The notes below the pieces were generated by a model, which did no database searches, was not told the origin of the DNA, and saw only the letters and a program-made list of their open reading frames with translations. Of a DNA stretch of 64,000 nt, positions 46,996-58,606 are shown piece by piece (the stretch's first letter is position 1; every line of letters starts with the position of its first letter). Both the position numbers and the translations under genes were made by a program. The DNA comes from Desmodus rotundus (Eukaryota > Chordata > Mammalia > Chiroptera > Phyllostomidae), in assembly GCF_022682495.2 (NCBI RefSeq), contig NC_071391.1, positions 13,677,680 to 13,741,679 on the forward strand. The letters run 5' to 3'.

Positions 46996-47221
46996 CTGTG
47001 GGTGTTGACTCGTTAACGAGTTGTGAAATCAATTTAATAGGTCATGACCAGAATGTAAAAAAAATAGAGAACAAAACAGAGTAGAAAATATCAGAGTGCA
47101 CAGGACACAGAGAAGTTAAATACTTAGTGTAAATTTTTATCTCAGTTACGTGTGTGCATTTGTTCTTGGTAAGGATGCAAAATATATTTCTTAGAAACAA
47201 AATAGGGTGAAAAATATTGGT
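46996..47221. mobile_element. Short nonautonomous DNA transposon, probably hAT type
   Basis: About 225 AT-rich bases carry a gttgtgaaatcaatttaata and ggtcatgaccag signature that I associate with old hAT-type MITEs. It interrupts a MIR. The exact family was not identified. Confidence 0.4.
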
Positions 47222-47642
47222 CCCCGTGATCCTGGGAAAGTTGATTAACCTGACTGTGTTTCATTTCCTCCTTTGTACGGTGGAGACGTTAATAGTTCCC
47301 CTCTGCTAGGATACTGGGAGGGTGAAGCAAGTTGATGCAATTGACCCTTGAACGGCACGGGTCCAACTGCGTGGGTGCGCTGTAGGTAGATTTTCTCATC
47401 TTGTAAACAGAGGACGTGAACTGATGGTGTTAATAACTGTACTGTAATGTATTTTCTCTTAATAACATTTTCTTTTCTCTAGCTTATTTGGTTGTACAAA
47501 TACAGTATACATTACATATAACATACAGAATATGTGTTAGCTGACTGTTTATATCACCACTAAAGCTTCTGGTCAACATTAAGCTATTAGTAGTTAAGTT
47601 TTGGGGGAGTCAAAAGTTCTAGGTGGATTTTCTTTTCTTTTT

Positions 47643-48108
47643 AATCTTCACCCGAGAATATGTCTTATTGATTTCATTATTTTTTTGAGTTAATCTTTGT
47701 TGTATTTTTTCATTACCATTTAGTCCCCTTAAGCTCCCCTTCCCCCAGCAATCACCCCACTCTTGTCCATGTCTGAGTCCTTTTTCCTTTTTGCTCAGTC
47801 GTGCACCACCCTAACTTCCTCCCCCACTAGCTGTTATCCTGCTCTCCATCTGTGAGTCTGTCCCCATTTTCCCTGTTAGTTCAGTTTGTTCATTAGATTC
47901 TACACATGAGTGAACTCATATGGTATTTATCTTTCTCTATTTTATTGATTTTAGAAAGAGAGAAAGGGAGCAAGAGGGAAACATCTATGTGAGAGAGAAA
48001 CCAGAGATGAACCCACACCTGGGTATGTGCCCTGGGCAGGGATAGAACCCGCAACCTTTTGGTGCACAGAACAACGCTCAACCAACTGAGCCGCCCGGCC
48101 AGGGCCTG
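47643..48108 (-). mobile_element. Ves-type SINE split by an L1 fragment
   Basis: The SINE tail (taatcttcacccgag and following) lies at 47643-47680. The body and tRNA head (antisense box B ggatagaacccgc) lie at 47940-48108 and end ccggccagggc. Between them is a foreign L1-like segment bordered by ttattgattt on both sides, which looks like its target-site duplication. Confidence 0.75.
47681..47938 (-). mobile_element. L1-type 3' fragment inserted in a SINE
   Basis: Antisense L1 3'-end sequence, recognisable by gattctacacatgagtgaac and tcatatggtatttatctttc. It is flanked by ttattgattt repeats (about 47670 and 47943). Confidence 0.6.
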
Positions 48109-48589
48109 TGTGGGTCTTTGACTGCAGAGGGGTGACTCTCCTAATTCCCACGTTGTTCAAGGGTCAATCTCACACGTAAAGAACTTAGAACAGTCCTTGG
48201 CACATAGTAACTACTCAGCAAATGTTACCTCTTATTATTATATTAATAAAGCACCCAGCGGCTGGTACATAGTAGGTTTATTTTTTCTCTCTAAAGAGTT
48301 ACAAATATGTAAGGAAGTGTTACTATTGTTTATTCACTATTTACTGACTGAATGAATTTGCTGGTGGGAGAGATGGTGGGGGGCTTTGCTTCCGGCCCTG
48401 GTGGCCCACGTGGTGAGTGGTTACGAACTGGCTTCTGGGGGATGGATCTGAGGTCTGGAGTTGTTGGCTCTTTCCAGCTTGGACTGCTCAGCCTGTCCTG
48501 ACCCAGAGGAAAGAGCAGAAGAGCCCTGTCTGACAATAAGGTTCTGAAACACATGAGCATCTGCCTGCAGGGAGCAGGGGGTGGGCACA

Positions 48590-48790
48590 AGCTCTGTGGT
48601 CAGAGAGACTTGCTTTGACTTCTAGCTCCACTACTTGCTAAGTTACTTAACTTCTCTGTGCCTCTGTATCCTCATCTGTTAGGGGGAATAATAGTTCCTG
48701 CCTACCTCATAGTGTTGTTGTCAAGAGGCTCAGATATTTGTTAGATGCTTAGTACTCACCTCAAAGGATTATGAGGATAAAATGAGTAAA
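48590..48790 (+). repeat. MIR fragment in CREB3L1 intron 1
   Basis: It shows acttctctgtgcctctgtat, then cctacctcatagtgttgttg. Confidence 0.8.
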
Positions 48791-48819
48791 TACGAATAAC
48801 ATGTACACACATAACATAC

Positions 48820-48842
48820 GTGTGTGTGTGTGTGTGTGTGTG
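48820..48842. repeat. (GT)n microsatellite
   Basis: About eleven GT units following a MIR tail in CREB3L1 intron 1. Confidence 0.95.
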
Positions 48843-50749
48843 CAGTAAATACAGGTAACACTTAGAACAGGGCCTAGGGTGTAGTGAGTGCTTGATAATT
48901 GTTAGCCATCATTATTATGAAAAAAAGCCTAACTCTGAGCCTGAAGGGAACTGAGCTTGGAGCCCATGGGGGAAGATGGTTTGGTCTTTCCCCCAAACAA
49001 AGTGTGATCAGAGAATCTAGGACAGAATGAGTTCAGACACCCCATTGATTCAGGTATTCTCTCCTCTCCTCTTCCCAATTTGCCAGACCTTATCATCATT
49101 ATCCTACATTTTGTTTTGTGCCTTCATATGCATCATTTTATTCAATTGTCACAATTACCAAATGAGATAAGGAAGTTGCATATCCTCATTTGACAGACAG
49201 GGAAACTGAGGCCCAGGGAGTCAAGTAGAATTGGGAATTGTGCGCAGCTCCTCGTTGTCCAGGCCTTCCCCAACTGCAGCAGGTGTTCGGAACTGCCTGT
49301 TTGCCAGACTGTTTGCCAGACCCTGAGACAGGGTCTGTATCTTGTTCACCTGCTGGAGGGACAAGGCCCTGTACTCCAGAGGACAATGCCATCAGTATGT
49401 CGATTGTCCATCAATGGATGCCTGGGGGGAGGCTGTACCAGGGGGTCAGCTAAACATGTCTCTAAGAATACCTGTGATCCCAGATGAAGGCCATTTACAG
49501 GGTACAACCTTCCCCATCCATCCAGCCAGGGACAGGCAGGACTGTGCTAGCCACATGGTCTGTAGAGGCTGGGCCACACCAGCTGGGGTCGCTTTGCCCA
49601 TTCTCATTTCCTCTCTCTCTCTCTTTCTCAGTCAGGCCTGGTGTGGGGCCCAGTGGGAAGGGGTTACAGAGAGAGGACAGCGCAGTGAGTCAGCCGCTAA
49701 GGTATTTCTGCAGCAGCTGCTTCTCAGGAGATAAGGGTCTGCCAAGCCTGTCCGTGAGGCCTGGGAGAGGAAAGATGCTTCCTCTAGTCTGGGCTGGGGG
49801 TCCCTGAAGGCCTTGGCTCCAGGCTGATGAGCTGGGTCCTTCTCAGAGACCCCTTTTGGGGTGCCCATTGGAACCTGCTGAGAGAGCTCAGACATCCGCC
49901 TTGTGTGAGCAGCCCCACCTCACCTGCTGGAAACAGCAGCAAGGCCCCAGCAGGATGGAGCTTCCAGAGAGTGGGAGCCAAGTAGAAGGGGAGGGCGGCC
50001 AAGGGGCAGGAAGGGTGGGGGCGGAGGACACTCGGAAAATCCAGGCGTTCCTCCGGGTTTCCTTGTATGCTGGACGCCCCTCTGGCGGCAAAAATGGGCA
50101 TGTGCCATCACCCCCAGGCCCCTCCTGCTCACGGGAGCATACCAGGGGGGCTTCCTTTAGAGAACTTTGTAGCCCCGCGTCTACCTGGTGCCTGGGGCTC
50201 CGTTATGGTTGGTTTATGTCATCAAGTCGGAGGCAGAAGAGACCGGGGAAAGCTCCTGTTCCACGCCCTCCTCCCCCATTTGCTAACGAGGAAACTGAGA
50301 CCCAGAGAGGGAAGGCCACCTCCCAGGGTCACACAGTGAAATGGCAATGCCGAGGGAGGGGTTCTTCGTACTTCCGGGGCATCTTCTCGTTGTCCCCTCA
50401 CTTCTTTCTCTGTGTCCCCACCCTCCCCCCAATCCTGAAAGCCCACTCTGGAGATCTCCCGAGCTCCAGCAGCTCCTCTTGTCCCACACCGCCTCCCCGG
50501 GCCACACCCAGCTCTGCCTCCAGCGTACACACATGAAGTTAGGTTTCGGACTATCCGATGGAAATTATGGGGGGTGGAGCGCAGGAATCTGTAAATGGCA
50601 GGGGGTCGTGGGTCATCGCTCTGAGGGGGATCGGGTTCTAACCGGGGGTGAGCGTTCCAAGGAGGTGCCTTTCCAGGCAACGGGAGGTGGGAAGCCAGGG
50701 AAGGAAACACTATTATGATTCGTTTCCCTCCTCGTTAAAGACTTTTTCC

Positions 50750-51340
50750 TACAGTCGTGCCAACACAAGCTCTTTCGCGGCTGCCACGCGCAGCCAGCCC
50801 CGGATCCTCTCTCGGAGGGGCAACCGGGCTCTCCTGCGCGCACTCCTCCCCTAGGTGGCAGCCCCCTCACGCCCCAAGCTGGTCTTGGAAGCCGGCCCTT
50901 TAAATTTCCAGAAAGACACGGATCCTGCCCGCCTGGCGCTGCCCGTAGGAGGTTAACACCTCGTGCTGGGGGCCGCCCGTGCGGAAACCCAGCCTGCTCA
51001 TTGGTGAAATCCGTGAAGCTCCTGGCCAATGGGAGGAGGCTGCGAGACCCGCAGCTGCAGCCGCTGCGGCGGAAGGCGGTAGGAGGCGGGCAGGGCTCGC
51101 GCGGAGGAGGGTCCCGGGGCCGAGGGTGTGCGCGACGCGCATGGTATACTGGGTCGCACCTTGGGTCCTTTTCTGCACCTGAGGCAGAGGCAGAAACTAC
51201 CCCTTAGAGCCTCCAGGTGGGCTTGGCGATCCCACAGTGTCCTAAGACTCATCTCAGTAGCACGGTTTCGCCGCGGCACGGCGGGCAGGGAGAGATGGAG
51301 GGAGAGTCTCCTCGGACGTTCCCGGCTCCAAGCGGAGGTC
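50750..51340. promoter_or_regulatory. CpG-rich promoter-like block inside CREB3L1 intron 1
   Basis: A GC- and CpG-rich island of about 600 bases stands alone in otherwise ordinary intron DNA. It holds two CCAAT boxes in opposite orientation about 25 bases apart (attgg at 51000-51004, ccaat at 51025-51029) and a gccgctgcggcggaaggcgg GC cluster at 51060-51079. No CREB3L1 exon 1 coding sequence is present on either strand. It may be an alternative or bidirectional promoter, or a distal CpG island enhancer. Confidence 0.5.
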
Positions 51341-53929
51341 GGGCCCCAATTTTTAAGTCTCTTCACAACTTTACCAGCTCAGTTCCTTCCGCCCCTCCTT
51401 GATTACTCTTACAACGGGCGCAGGGACTGCACGGACAGGGCAGTTCGGTCTCCATCTCGGTCCCTCGGCCCCCAAGGGGGAGGGGGACATTCCTGGGCCG
51501 GCTGTAGGGCTGTCTAAAGCTCCTCTCATCTCCCTCCCCGCATTCCTCCTTTGGGTCAATGCAGAGAGAGGGTAAAGCTCTGGGGGTGTGGTAGAAGGGT
51601 CTTCGCCTGAGGCAGCCCAAGAGCGCCCCCTTCCCCTCATGCCCCTCGACGCATGCACCTCCATCTCTGGGTTCTGCCCCCTTCCCTACCCAGGCTGATT
51701 CAGTCTGTGCTTGGGGAAAGAGGGAGGAGACCGGAGTGGGTCCAGGCTGAGCTGTGGGATGAGGAGCGGGGGGAATCCCGAGCCCAGACATTCCTTCTGA
51801 GACTGAGCTCTGGGGAGAGATGGGAGGAGAGTCGTCTTACATTTCTCCCTTCCCTTTCCCCGCAGGCTGGGCCCCCACTCCTCACCGCCCCCCCTACCCC
51901 CACCCCCCACACTGACCCGTACATTCCTGGACAGTTACTTGCCTCGTGGTCACTAGAAAATTGCCCCCATTTCAAGTTGAAGGGCCATCAGAATGAGTCA
52001 TTGCTGTGCCCAGAGTGTGCGTATGTGTGTGGGGCAGGGTCAAGAGACAGCAAAGGGTTTGGCAGAGGGGAGGCGGGCCCCCGGATACCCAGTTGTCACA
52101 CAGGCCCTCCCTGTCCTTAAGCATCACCATCCAGGCTTTCGGGGTTGCCTTCTCAGAGCTAGACTTGAAGGCTGTCCTGCGAAGGGGAAAAGGCCCTGGA
52201 CTTGGGCTCAGGAACCCCAGAGGGCAGGTAGTGTTTCCTCTGCGGGCCACAGTTTCCCATCAGTTAAAATCTGTGTCCCAGCAGAGGTAGCTGGGACATG
52301 GGGTGGCAAGTAAGCTAGTCCTAGGAAAGTGGGCTCTTTCTCTCTGCCCTGCCCTCTCTGGGGACTGGTAAGGGATGGAGCCAGTTCTCCCGGTCCCAGG
52401 AGCTAGCCCTTCCCCAAGTCTTCCTGGCAGGGCACGGGGGGTTAAGGGGAGCACATTGTTCCAACCTCCAACCTCACTCATTCCCCCATTCCCCACAGGC
52501 GCAGGGAAGGCGGCTGCTGAGGTTTCATATTTTCCCCTTGCTGAACTAGTTACCACAGAGCCCAAAGTCCAAATAAGCAGAAATACTTGTGTGTGTGTAT
52601 GCTTGTGCACACACACACACTCCTGTACAAACGCTAAACAGACACGGGCTGTGAGGCTCTTGTTTACACAGGGAAACACTACCCATGAAAGATTTGCCCA
52701 CACGGACACGTTTAGACAGTTCTGATGCAGCCTGGCACGGGGTTATTGCACATGTGCTCATGGGCTCACGTTGGCTGACACGGGCAGGCGCCAACAGACC
52801 CAGCTAGGGCACACTCCTCAGATGTGATCAGACAGACAGACTCCCATATGTGCACATATGGGCAGTCACCCCAAGGTCACAGATGTAGTCATGCACACCC
52901 TCACATGAACACAAGCAAAATCTCACACGACCACAGAACTAAATGCTGACTGCGCCAGGCCCTGTGCCTGAGATGACTGAGTCATGTGACCCTCACAAGG
53001 GAGAGTTGGGAGTCCCAGGCTCGCCTGGGGCTGGGATTTTGAGGGCTGGGTCTCCAGAAGGGGGCTATATGGGGTGAAGTTTTCTTTGCATGTGCACTGG
53101 AGAAAGGAAGGGACAGAGGACAGGGCAGGCTGGCACTCACCAGAGGCTGCTCCTGTGCAGACCAGGGTCCTGAGGAGGGTATGCGTTCTCTCTAGCCCCC
53201 GGCTCTGTAGGTCTGTTCCTCCAGTTTCCCTCCTGACACTGGTACCCCTTCTTTGGCCAGGACATGGGTCCCTCAGGAAAGAGGAGATCTGGCCTGCAGG
53301 TTCCTGGCCAGACCCTGGCATCTTCTGACCAGGCGGCCCATGTGCTGTGGCCCAACCCTGGGGTGGGTGCCAGGTACTGTCTGGGCAGGAGGAAGCGATG
53401 GCTGTGAGTGCTGTTGCCCAGGGCTGGGATTAGCTGTGACTGGCACCACTAAGGGCACAGCAGCCCACGGTCTGGCTGCTGGAGATGTTGGTCCATAGGC
53501 AGTGGCCAGAGGATCCCTGTGGGACAGCTCAGGACACTGGAGCTAAGTGCCAGCCAGGGCTGGCAGTGGGGGCTGCTAAAGAATCAGGGCATCTAATCAC
53601 ATTTATCGCTTATGCATTTGTTCAGCACTTACTGAGTACTACTGTGTGCCCAGCCCTGTGGATACAGAGATGAACAAAGCTCAATTTCTGCTCACCAAAG
53701 GCTTTCTCACTAAGTGGTGTGACTACCCCATTTACGAAGGTAGGTCCACAGTTTGAACTCTGATCTTTCTCAAGAGCATTCTGTCCCTTGCAATCAAGAG
53801 GGATCTTCAACACAAATATGACTGTGGGTCTCCCCTGCTCAGCATCCATTGATGACTCCCTGCTGCCCTTAGGATAGTTTCCCAGGTCCTTAGGGTAGCT
53901 TGAAATGATGCAGCCAGGTTGCCTCTATG

Positions 53930-54045
53930 TCTTGCTGTGTCCAATTCTCATCTGTATCTCCAAAACCTAGCATTGGTCCCAGCGCATTGTAGATGCTTAG
54001 ATGTTTGCTGAGTGACTGACTGAGTCAGTGGGTGAATGAAGGAAC
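53930..54045 (+). mobile_element. L2 3' terminus
   Basis: It shows tctccaaaacctagcattgg, then agatgcttagatgtttgctg and a gtgaatgaagg end, which is the L2 tail pattern. Confidence 0.6.
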
Positions 54046-54824
54046 GTGCCAGCGAGCTAAGGGACTGAAGCCTTTTTTTTTGCAGCTGAGCCTCCAGGAA
54101 TGACTGCCTTGAATTCCGCTCTGATGCCAGCTTACTCCTGCTCCAGCAGAGTTTCCATGCGCCTGGGCTTCTTCCCTCAGCTCCTCCCTATTGGGTTGTT
54201 CCTCCTCAAAGCCTTTTTGTTCTTAAGCCCCAGCCAGACCAGGTACCTGGGGACCACAGCCCCCTACTCAGCCCTGGAGGAGCTGCCCCAAGCCTAGGCA
54301 AGGCCAAACAGTATAAGCAGCCCAGTGGCCAATGGGCTGAGCTGCTCTCCCGGCCTCTGGCCAGCTGGAAGGCCTGCCTCGGCTGGAACCTGCCACCCAG
54401 CTCTGGCTGGAATTCCCTTGGCCTCTTCCCTCTCCTCAGGCACTCAGCATTCAGCCTTTGGCTTCCTCTGCCTTCTGGCCTGTCTGACTTGTCCTCGGGT
54501 TTTATTTTTGGAAGAAGCTGCATTCTCTCTCCTTATTTACTCCCTTCCTTCATGAAAGGTGTGGGACCCCTGGGCTCGGCTGGGGATCAGGCTGCAGCTT
54601 CAGCTCCTGGGGTCTAGACCTCTCTGGGGCTCGAAGGGAGGGGACCTCCAAAGATTCCTGACCCATCTGATGCTTCACAGCCAGATGCCCTCGCTCCCCC
54701 ACCCAGTGTGTGACTAATGCCTCCCCTGCCCTTCTTGAAGAGTCCCACTATAGCCAAAATAAATTATTACAAGTTTAGAGCTGAAAGAAAGTCTGGCATC
54801 ATTAGTTCCATCTCTTATTTGCAG

Positions 54825-55075
54825 AGGCAACATAGTTCAGTGGTTATGCGCAAGGGAAGCAGACAGACCTGGTCCTAATCCTGGCTCTGCTACCTACGCT
54901 CTAGCCTTGGGCAAGTTGCTTAAACGCTCTGCGCCACACTCTCAGCTGTAAAATAGGGGGAATTATATTTACCTCACCAGGTTGCTGTGAGGATGAAATA
55001 CCATTTGTAAAGAGCTTTATACAATGCAGGCCACATAGAAGGCTTTCATTAAATGTAGCTGTTATTATTGCAGAG
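54825..55075 (+). repeat. MIR, nearly full length, in CREB3L1 intron 1
   Basis: It shows acatagttcagtggttatgc, gccttgggcaagttgcttaa, aggttgctgtgaggatgaaa and ttcattaaatgtagctgtta, covering head, core and tail. Confidence 0.85.
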
Positions 55076-56559
55076 GGAAACTGACAGCCGAGGAAGGGAG
55101 TGGACGTGCCCAGGATCACAGAGCTCAAGGTAAGCAGCTGTTTCCTCTGTCTCCATCTCCCTTCCAAGGAGAAGGGAGGAGACTGGCATCAGTCCAAAGG
55201 AGGAATCTCCTTGAGTCAGTTGCATGGGCAAAACCTTTGGATCCTCTGGGTCTGCCTCCTACCACCAGTCCAGGCCCTCCCCTGGGGAAGGCATTTCTTC
55301 CACTGCCCCAGGGACCTCTTTCTCATTCACTGAGGGTGAGGGGTCTGGAGAGGAGACCCTAGCGCTCATCCCCAAGGTGGACTCCAGGCCAGTGGGACTC
55401 TGAGAGGAGGGGGGAATGCTGGGTCCTGACATCACAGAGCAGAGAGGCTGGAGCCACAGACATGTGGGCCAGCTGGGGCCCTTCCAGCACGTCCAGATGT
55501 CTCAGGAATGTGCTGAGCTGGGAACTACCTCCCTCCTTCCCTCACCACCCCCAGCCCCTCGTCCCCTCATATGCTCGCTCCAGCTCTGCCTTTGCCCCAC
55601 CCCCTTCCTCTTTCTACCCTTCCTCTTTCATCTCACCCTGGGAGGGCCTCGTGTCCACTGTCCCTCTGGTAGGTTGCTATAGTCCAGCTTCCTCTCCGAC
55701 GGCTGAAGGGGTCACTGAAGGCAGGAGCCCTTCTCCTCCTGCAGACCCCATGGGCTGACCATGTGGGGTGGGGGGAGATGAGAGCTAACTGGGAGGGGTA
55801 AGTTCTGAGCAGATAGCACATGCCAGATCCCAAATGTGGAACTGATTTGCAGCCCTGGGAGAGAAAGAGGTGAAGGCTTTGGGGCAGCAGAGGGCAGGGC
55901 TGGGCTTCCTCTCTGGGAGGATGATGGAAGGGACTCTGGGCATCTTGTCCCAGCTGATGGGTGGGAGGGCCAAGGAGATGAGGTGCCAGGCTGGGCTGGG
56001 TTGGACTCAGAGCCTTCTATTCCCCTGGGACCAATAGGAACATGCTTTGCCTGATAAGAGGGGCCCTGAACTGTAGGAGGGGTGGGAGAACCCCCTTAGT
56101 GTCCCAGGATTAGACTAGGAGGAAGGCTATGGTTTAGGCTAGGGCTCTCAGCATGAAAGGGGACAGTCTGTCCTTCTGCAAGGGTGGGGTTGCCTTGGAC
56201 CTCCTCAGGTCAGCCTGGCTGGAGTGCTGGGGATGGAAGAGCCGGAAGGGAACTGGTACTCCTGGTCCAGTGTGAGAGTCACATCAGGGCAGAGGGTGGA
56301 TGGAAGAGGTGAGAAGGGACCTGGGGTCAGCTGCTGCCTTGAGTTTCCCCGGGTTCAGGAAGAGCCCACAATTCTGTCTCCTTTGGGGGAGGGTCCCACA
56401 TCATCAAGACAGGCTGACATCCCCCTGATGGACTCTAGATCTCCCGGCGCTGAGACAGTTCAGAGCTGCTGGGACCTCCACTGTGTCCAGCTCGGAACTA
56501 TCACTGACTCCCTCCTGCCTGCTAATAAACCTCTCAGCTCCTAAGCACTGCATTCTACT

Positions 56560-56960
56560 TACCACTTTGTATTCCCTCCAGCCTACCTGGATGACCACTC
56601 CCAGCTCCTCGAATCTGCTATGAGCTCCACTGAGCAAGAACATTTGCTTGTACCTGGAATACCTTTGCCTTTGCATTTTAACTCCTATCATCCTTTACAG
56701 CTGAAGTCAAATGCCGCTTCCTCCAGGAAGCCTTCCTTGATCACCCAGCTGGAAGAGTCCTGTCACTTTTGTACCACCACAGCCCTTGTAGACTCTTAGG
56801 TCACTGGCTAATATCATGTCTTGAACTTTAATTATGCACACTGAGACCATTCTCTCTCCTTAAACTTTAACCTCCTTGAGGGTAGAACCTTGGATGGAGT
56901 TCATCCTTAAACTCTCTTCAGGGACTATCATACAGTATACCTAATAGTAATGATAACAAC
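56560..56960 (+). mobile_element. L2 3' fragment
   Basis: It contains ctgaagtcaaatgccgcttc, ctccaggaagccttccttga, and then ttaacctccttgagggtaga, which follow the L2 consensus order. Confidence 0.7.
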
Positions 56961-57195
56961 AGCCTATATTTATATCCCAAGAACTCTTTTAGCTCCTTCC
57001 CTGCAGTATCTATCTTATTAGTGTTTTAGAATATAGGGTGGGTACTAGTACCCCCATATAATAGTTGAGAAAACTGAGGCACAGAGAAGTTAAGTAGCTT
57101 ACTCAGATTCATTCAGTTAGCAAGAGGTTGAGCCAGGATTTGAAACCAAGCTCTGATTGCCAAGTCTGTGCTTTTAAGCACACACGGTAACACTA
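56960..57195 (-). repeat. MIR fragment in CREB3L1 intron 1
   Basis: Antisense: gagaaaactgaggcacagag, then gagccaggatttgaaaccaa. Confidence 0.75.
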
Positions 57196-57431
57196 GTTCT
57201 TGAAGGAATGGCTGATTTCTTGCTGCCCCATCCTAAGTACAGTACTAGATACAAAATATGGGCCCTCCACTCCATGTACTGGGTCCTCACTGGGACCCTG
57301 GTTTTGCTCATCCCTGGTCACCCCTCTCCTGATGCCCCAAAACACAGAGCCCTGAGGAGGGGCCCAGCTTCTTTCCCAGCTCCAGAGAGATCAGCACATA
57401 AGAAAATAGAATCCCCATGGTCAGGGCTCAG

Positions 57432-57669
57432 CCCTGATCACTGTAGCTCAGCGGGTTAGGCATCATCCCATAAAGCAAAAGGTCACTGGTTCGATTCCCG
57501 GTCCGGGCACATGCCTGGGTTGTGGGTCCAGTCCCTAGTAGGGGTGCGTAAGAGAGGCAACTGATCAATGTTTCTCTCTCACCTGAAATTTCTCTCCCTT
57601 TCTTTCTCCCTCCCTTCCTTGTTTAAAAAATGAATAAATAAAATCTTGTAAAAAAATCAAATCAAATCA
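57432..57669 (+). mobile_element. Ves-type SINE with an intact Pol III promoter and long target-site duplication
   Basis: The tRNA head has box A tagctcagcgg (57444-57454) and a perfect box B ggttcgattcc (57488-57498). After it come the bat-SINE body, a pyrimidine tract and an (aatc)n-like tail. A target duplication of about 22 bases lies on both sides (57410-57431 and 57670-57690), differing by a few bases. Confidence 0.9.
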
Positions 57670-57779
57670 AATCCCTATATCAGGGCTCAGCATAGGGATG
57701 GAGAAGGTGGGACATTCCTCCAAGGGCTGCCCAGTGCTGGGGACCTTCCTTTCAGGCAATAACAATAATAATCAGAAAA

Positions 57780-57995
57780 GTAGAAGCAACAACTCTTGCT
57801 TATAGAGGATTTAGTACATGTCAGGCATTGTGCTAGGCTTTCTACAAGACTTATTTAATTGAATCCTCACGAGAAACCTGTGTTCTACAGCCATCCCCAC
57901 TGTATGAAGAGAAGGAGCCGGGAGAGGTGTAGGCATCTGTCAAGGTCACACAGATGACAAACGCTGGAGCTAGAATTTGCTCCCAGGTCTGAGCA
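57780..57995 (-). repeat. MIR fragment in CREB3L1 intron 1
   Basis: Antisense: tcaggcattgtgctaggctt, then tgtcaaggtcacacagatga. Confidence 0.7.
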
Positions 57996-58494
57996 GCTAA
58001 AGGTGACCATTAATGGCCACACCACCCCATGCAGGTACAGTTCGGCTCCCAGTGCTTGTTGAGAGAGCTGCCCTCTGACCTGTGGACCAGCGGTCTGGCC
58101 AGGCTGGGTCGGGGAGTAGGCAGCAGGTCTCAGGATATTCCTGATCAGAGTCTGCCCACAGTGGAGTGAGTCAGAGTTTACAGCTCACCTCTTCCCCAGA
58201 TCCATGCAGTTTGAGGGGCCAAGATATTTAGAGCTGAGTCTGTTTCTTCAGCTGGGTAGTTTTGACCCAGGTATCCATTTTATTATACTTTATAATTCAC
58301 ATACATGCATGTGTGTGTGTATGTATGTATATATTCTTTTACGTGCACAATCTGTTCCATAATAGAAAGGGCCATCATGGAAAGTGAAAAGTAGATGTGG
58401 GGTGTAGGTTAACATTTACTCTTTGACTAAATAAATACCATCCATTTTTTTAAAAAGTCCCATTAAAGTTGGAAGTGTGGAAGTGTCCTTCCTT

Positions 58495-58606
58495 CCATTA
58501 CCAACCTGTCCACCCATTTATTCATCCATCCATTACCCCTGCCATTCCTTCCTTCCACTCCTCCATTTATCCATCCATTGGTCCATCCATCCATTCATCC
58601 AGTAAA
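58495..58606. repeat. Degenerate (ATCC)n repeat
   Basis: Interrupted ccatccatccattc units in CREB3L1 intron 1, followed by an L2-like tgagcactc tail. Confidence 0.85.

Larger units (their letters stand above)
47338..48168. mobile_element. MER2/Tigger2-type DNA transposon, interrupted
   Basis: The left end is caattgacccttgaac and the right end is gttcaagggtcaat, forming terminal inverted repeats. The internal sequence (agctattagtagttaagttt and gggggagtcaaaagtt) matches MER2/Tigger2. The copy is split near 47635 by the SINE/L1 insertion and resumes at about 48109. Confidence 0.82.
46910..48265 (+). repeat. MIR element broken into three parts by two DNA transposons
   Basis: The first part is 46915-46995 (ggctctggagcc...). 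The second is 47222-47337, the MIR core after the conserved ctgtgtgacc-type region, up to ggtgaagcaagttgatg. The third is 48169-48260 (cacacgtaaagaacttagaa and on). The gaps are a hAT-like MITE and the MER2 element. Confidence 0.7.

Noticed and set aside
50222..51366. Possible CREB3L1 exon 1 at the orphan CpG island
   Set aside because: None of the minus-strand frames spell the conserved MDAVLEP start, so exon 1 is taken to be beyond 64000.
57438..57510. tRNA gene
   Set aside because: Boxes A and B are intact, but the SINE body, tail and flanking duplication show that it is a SINE head.
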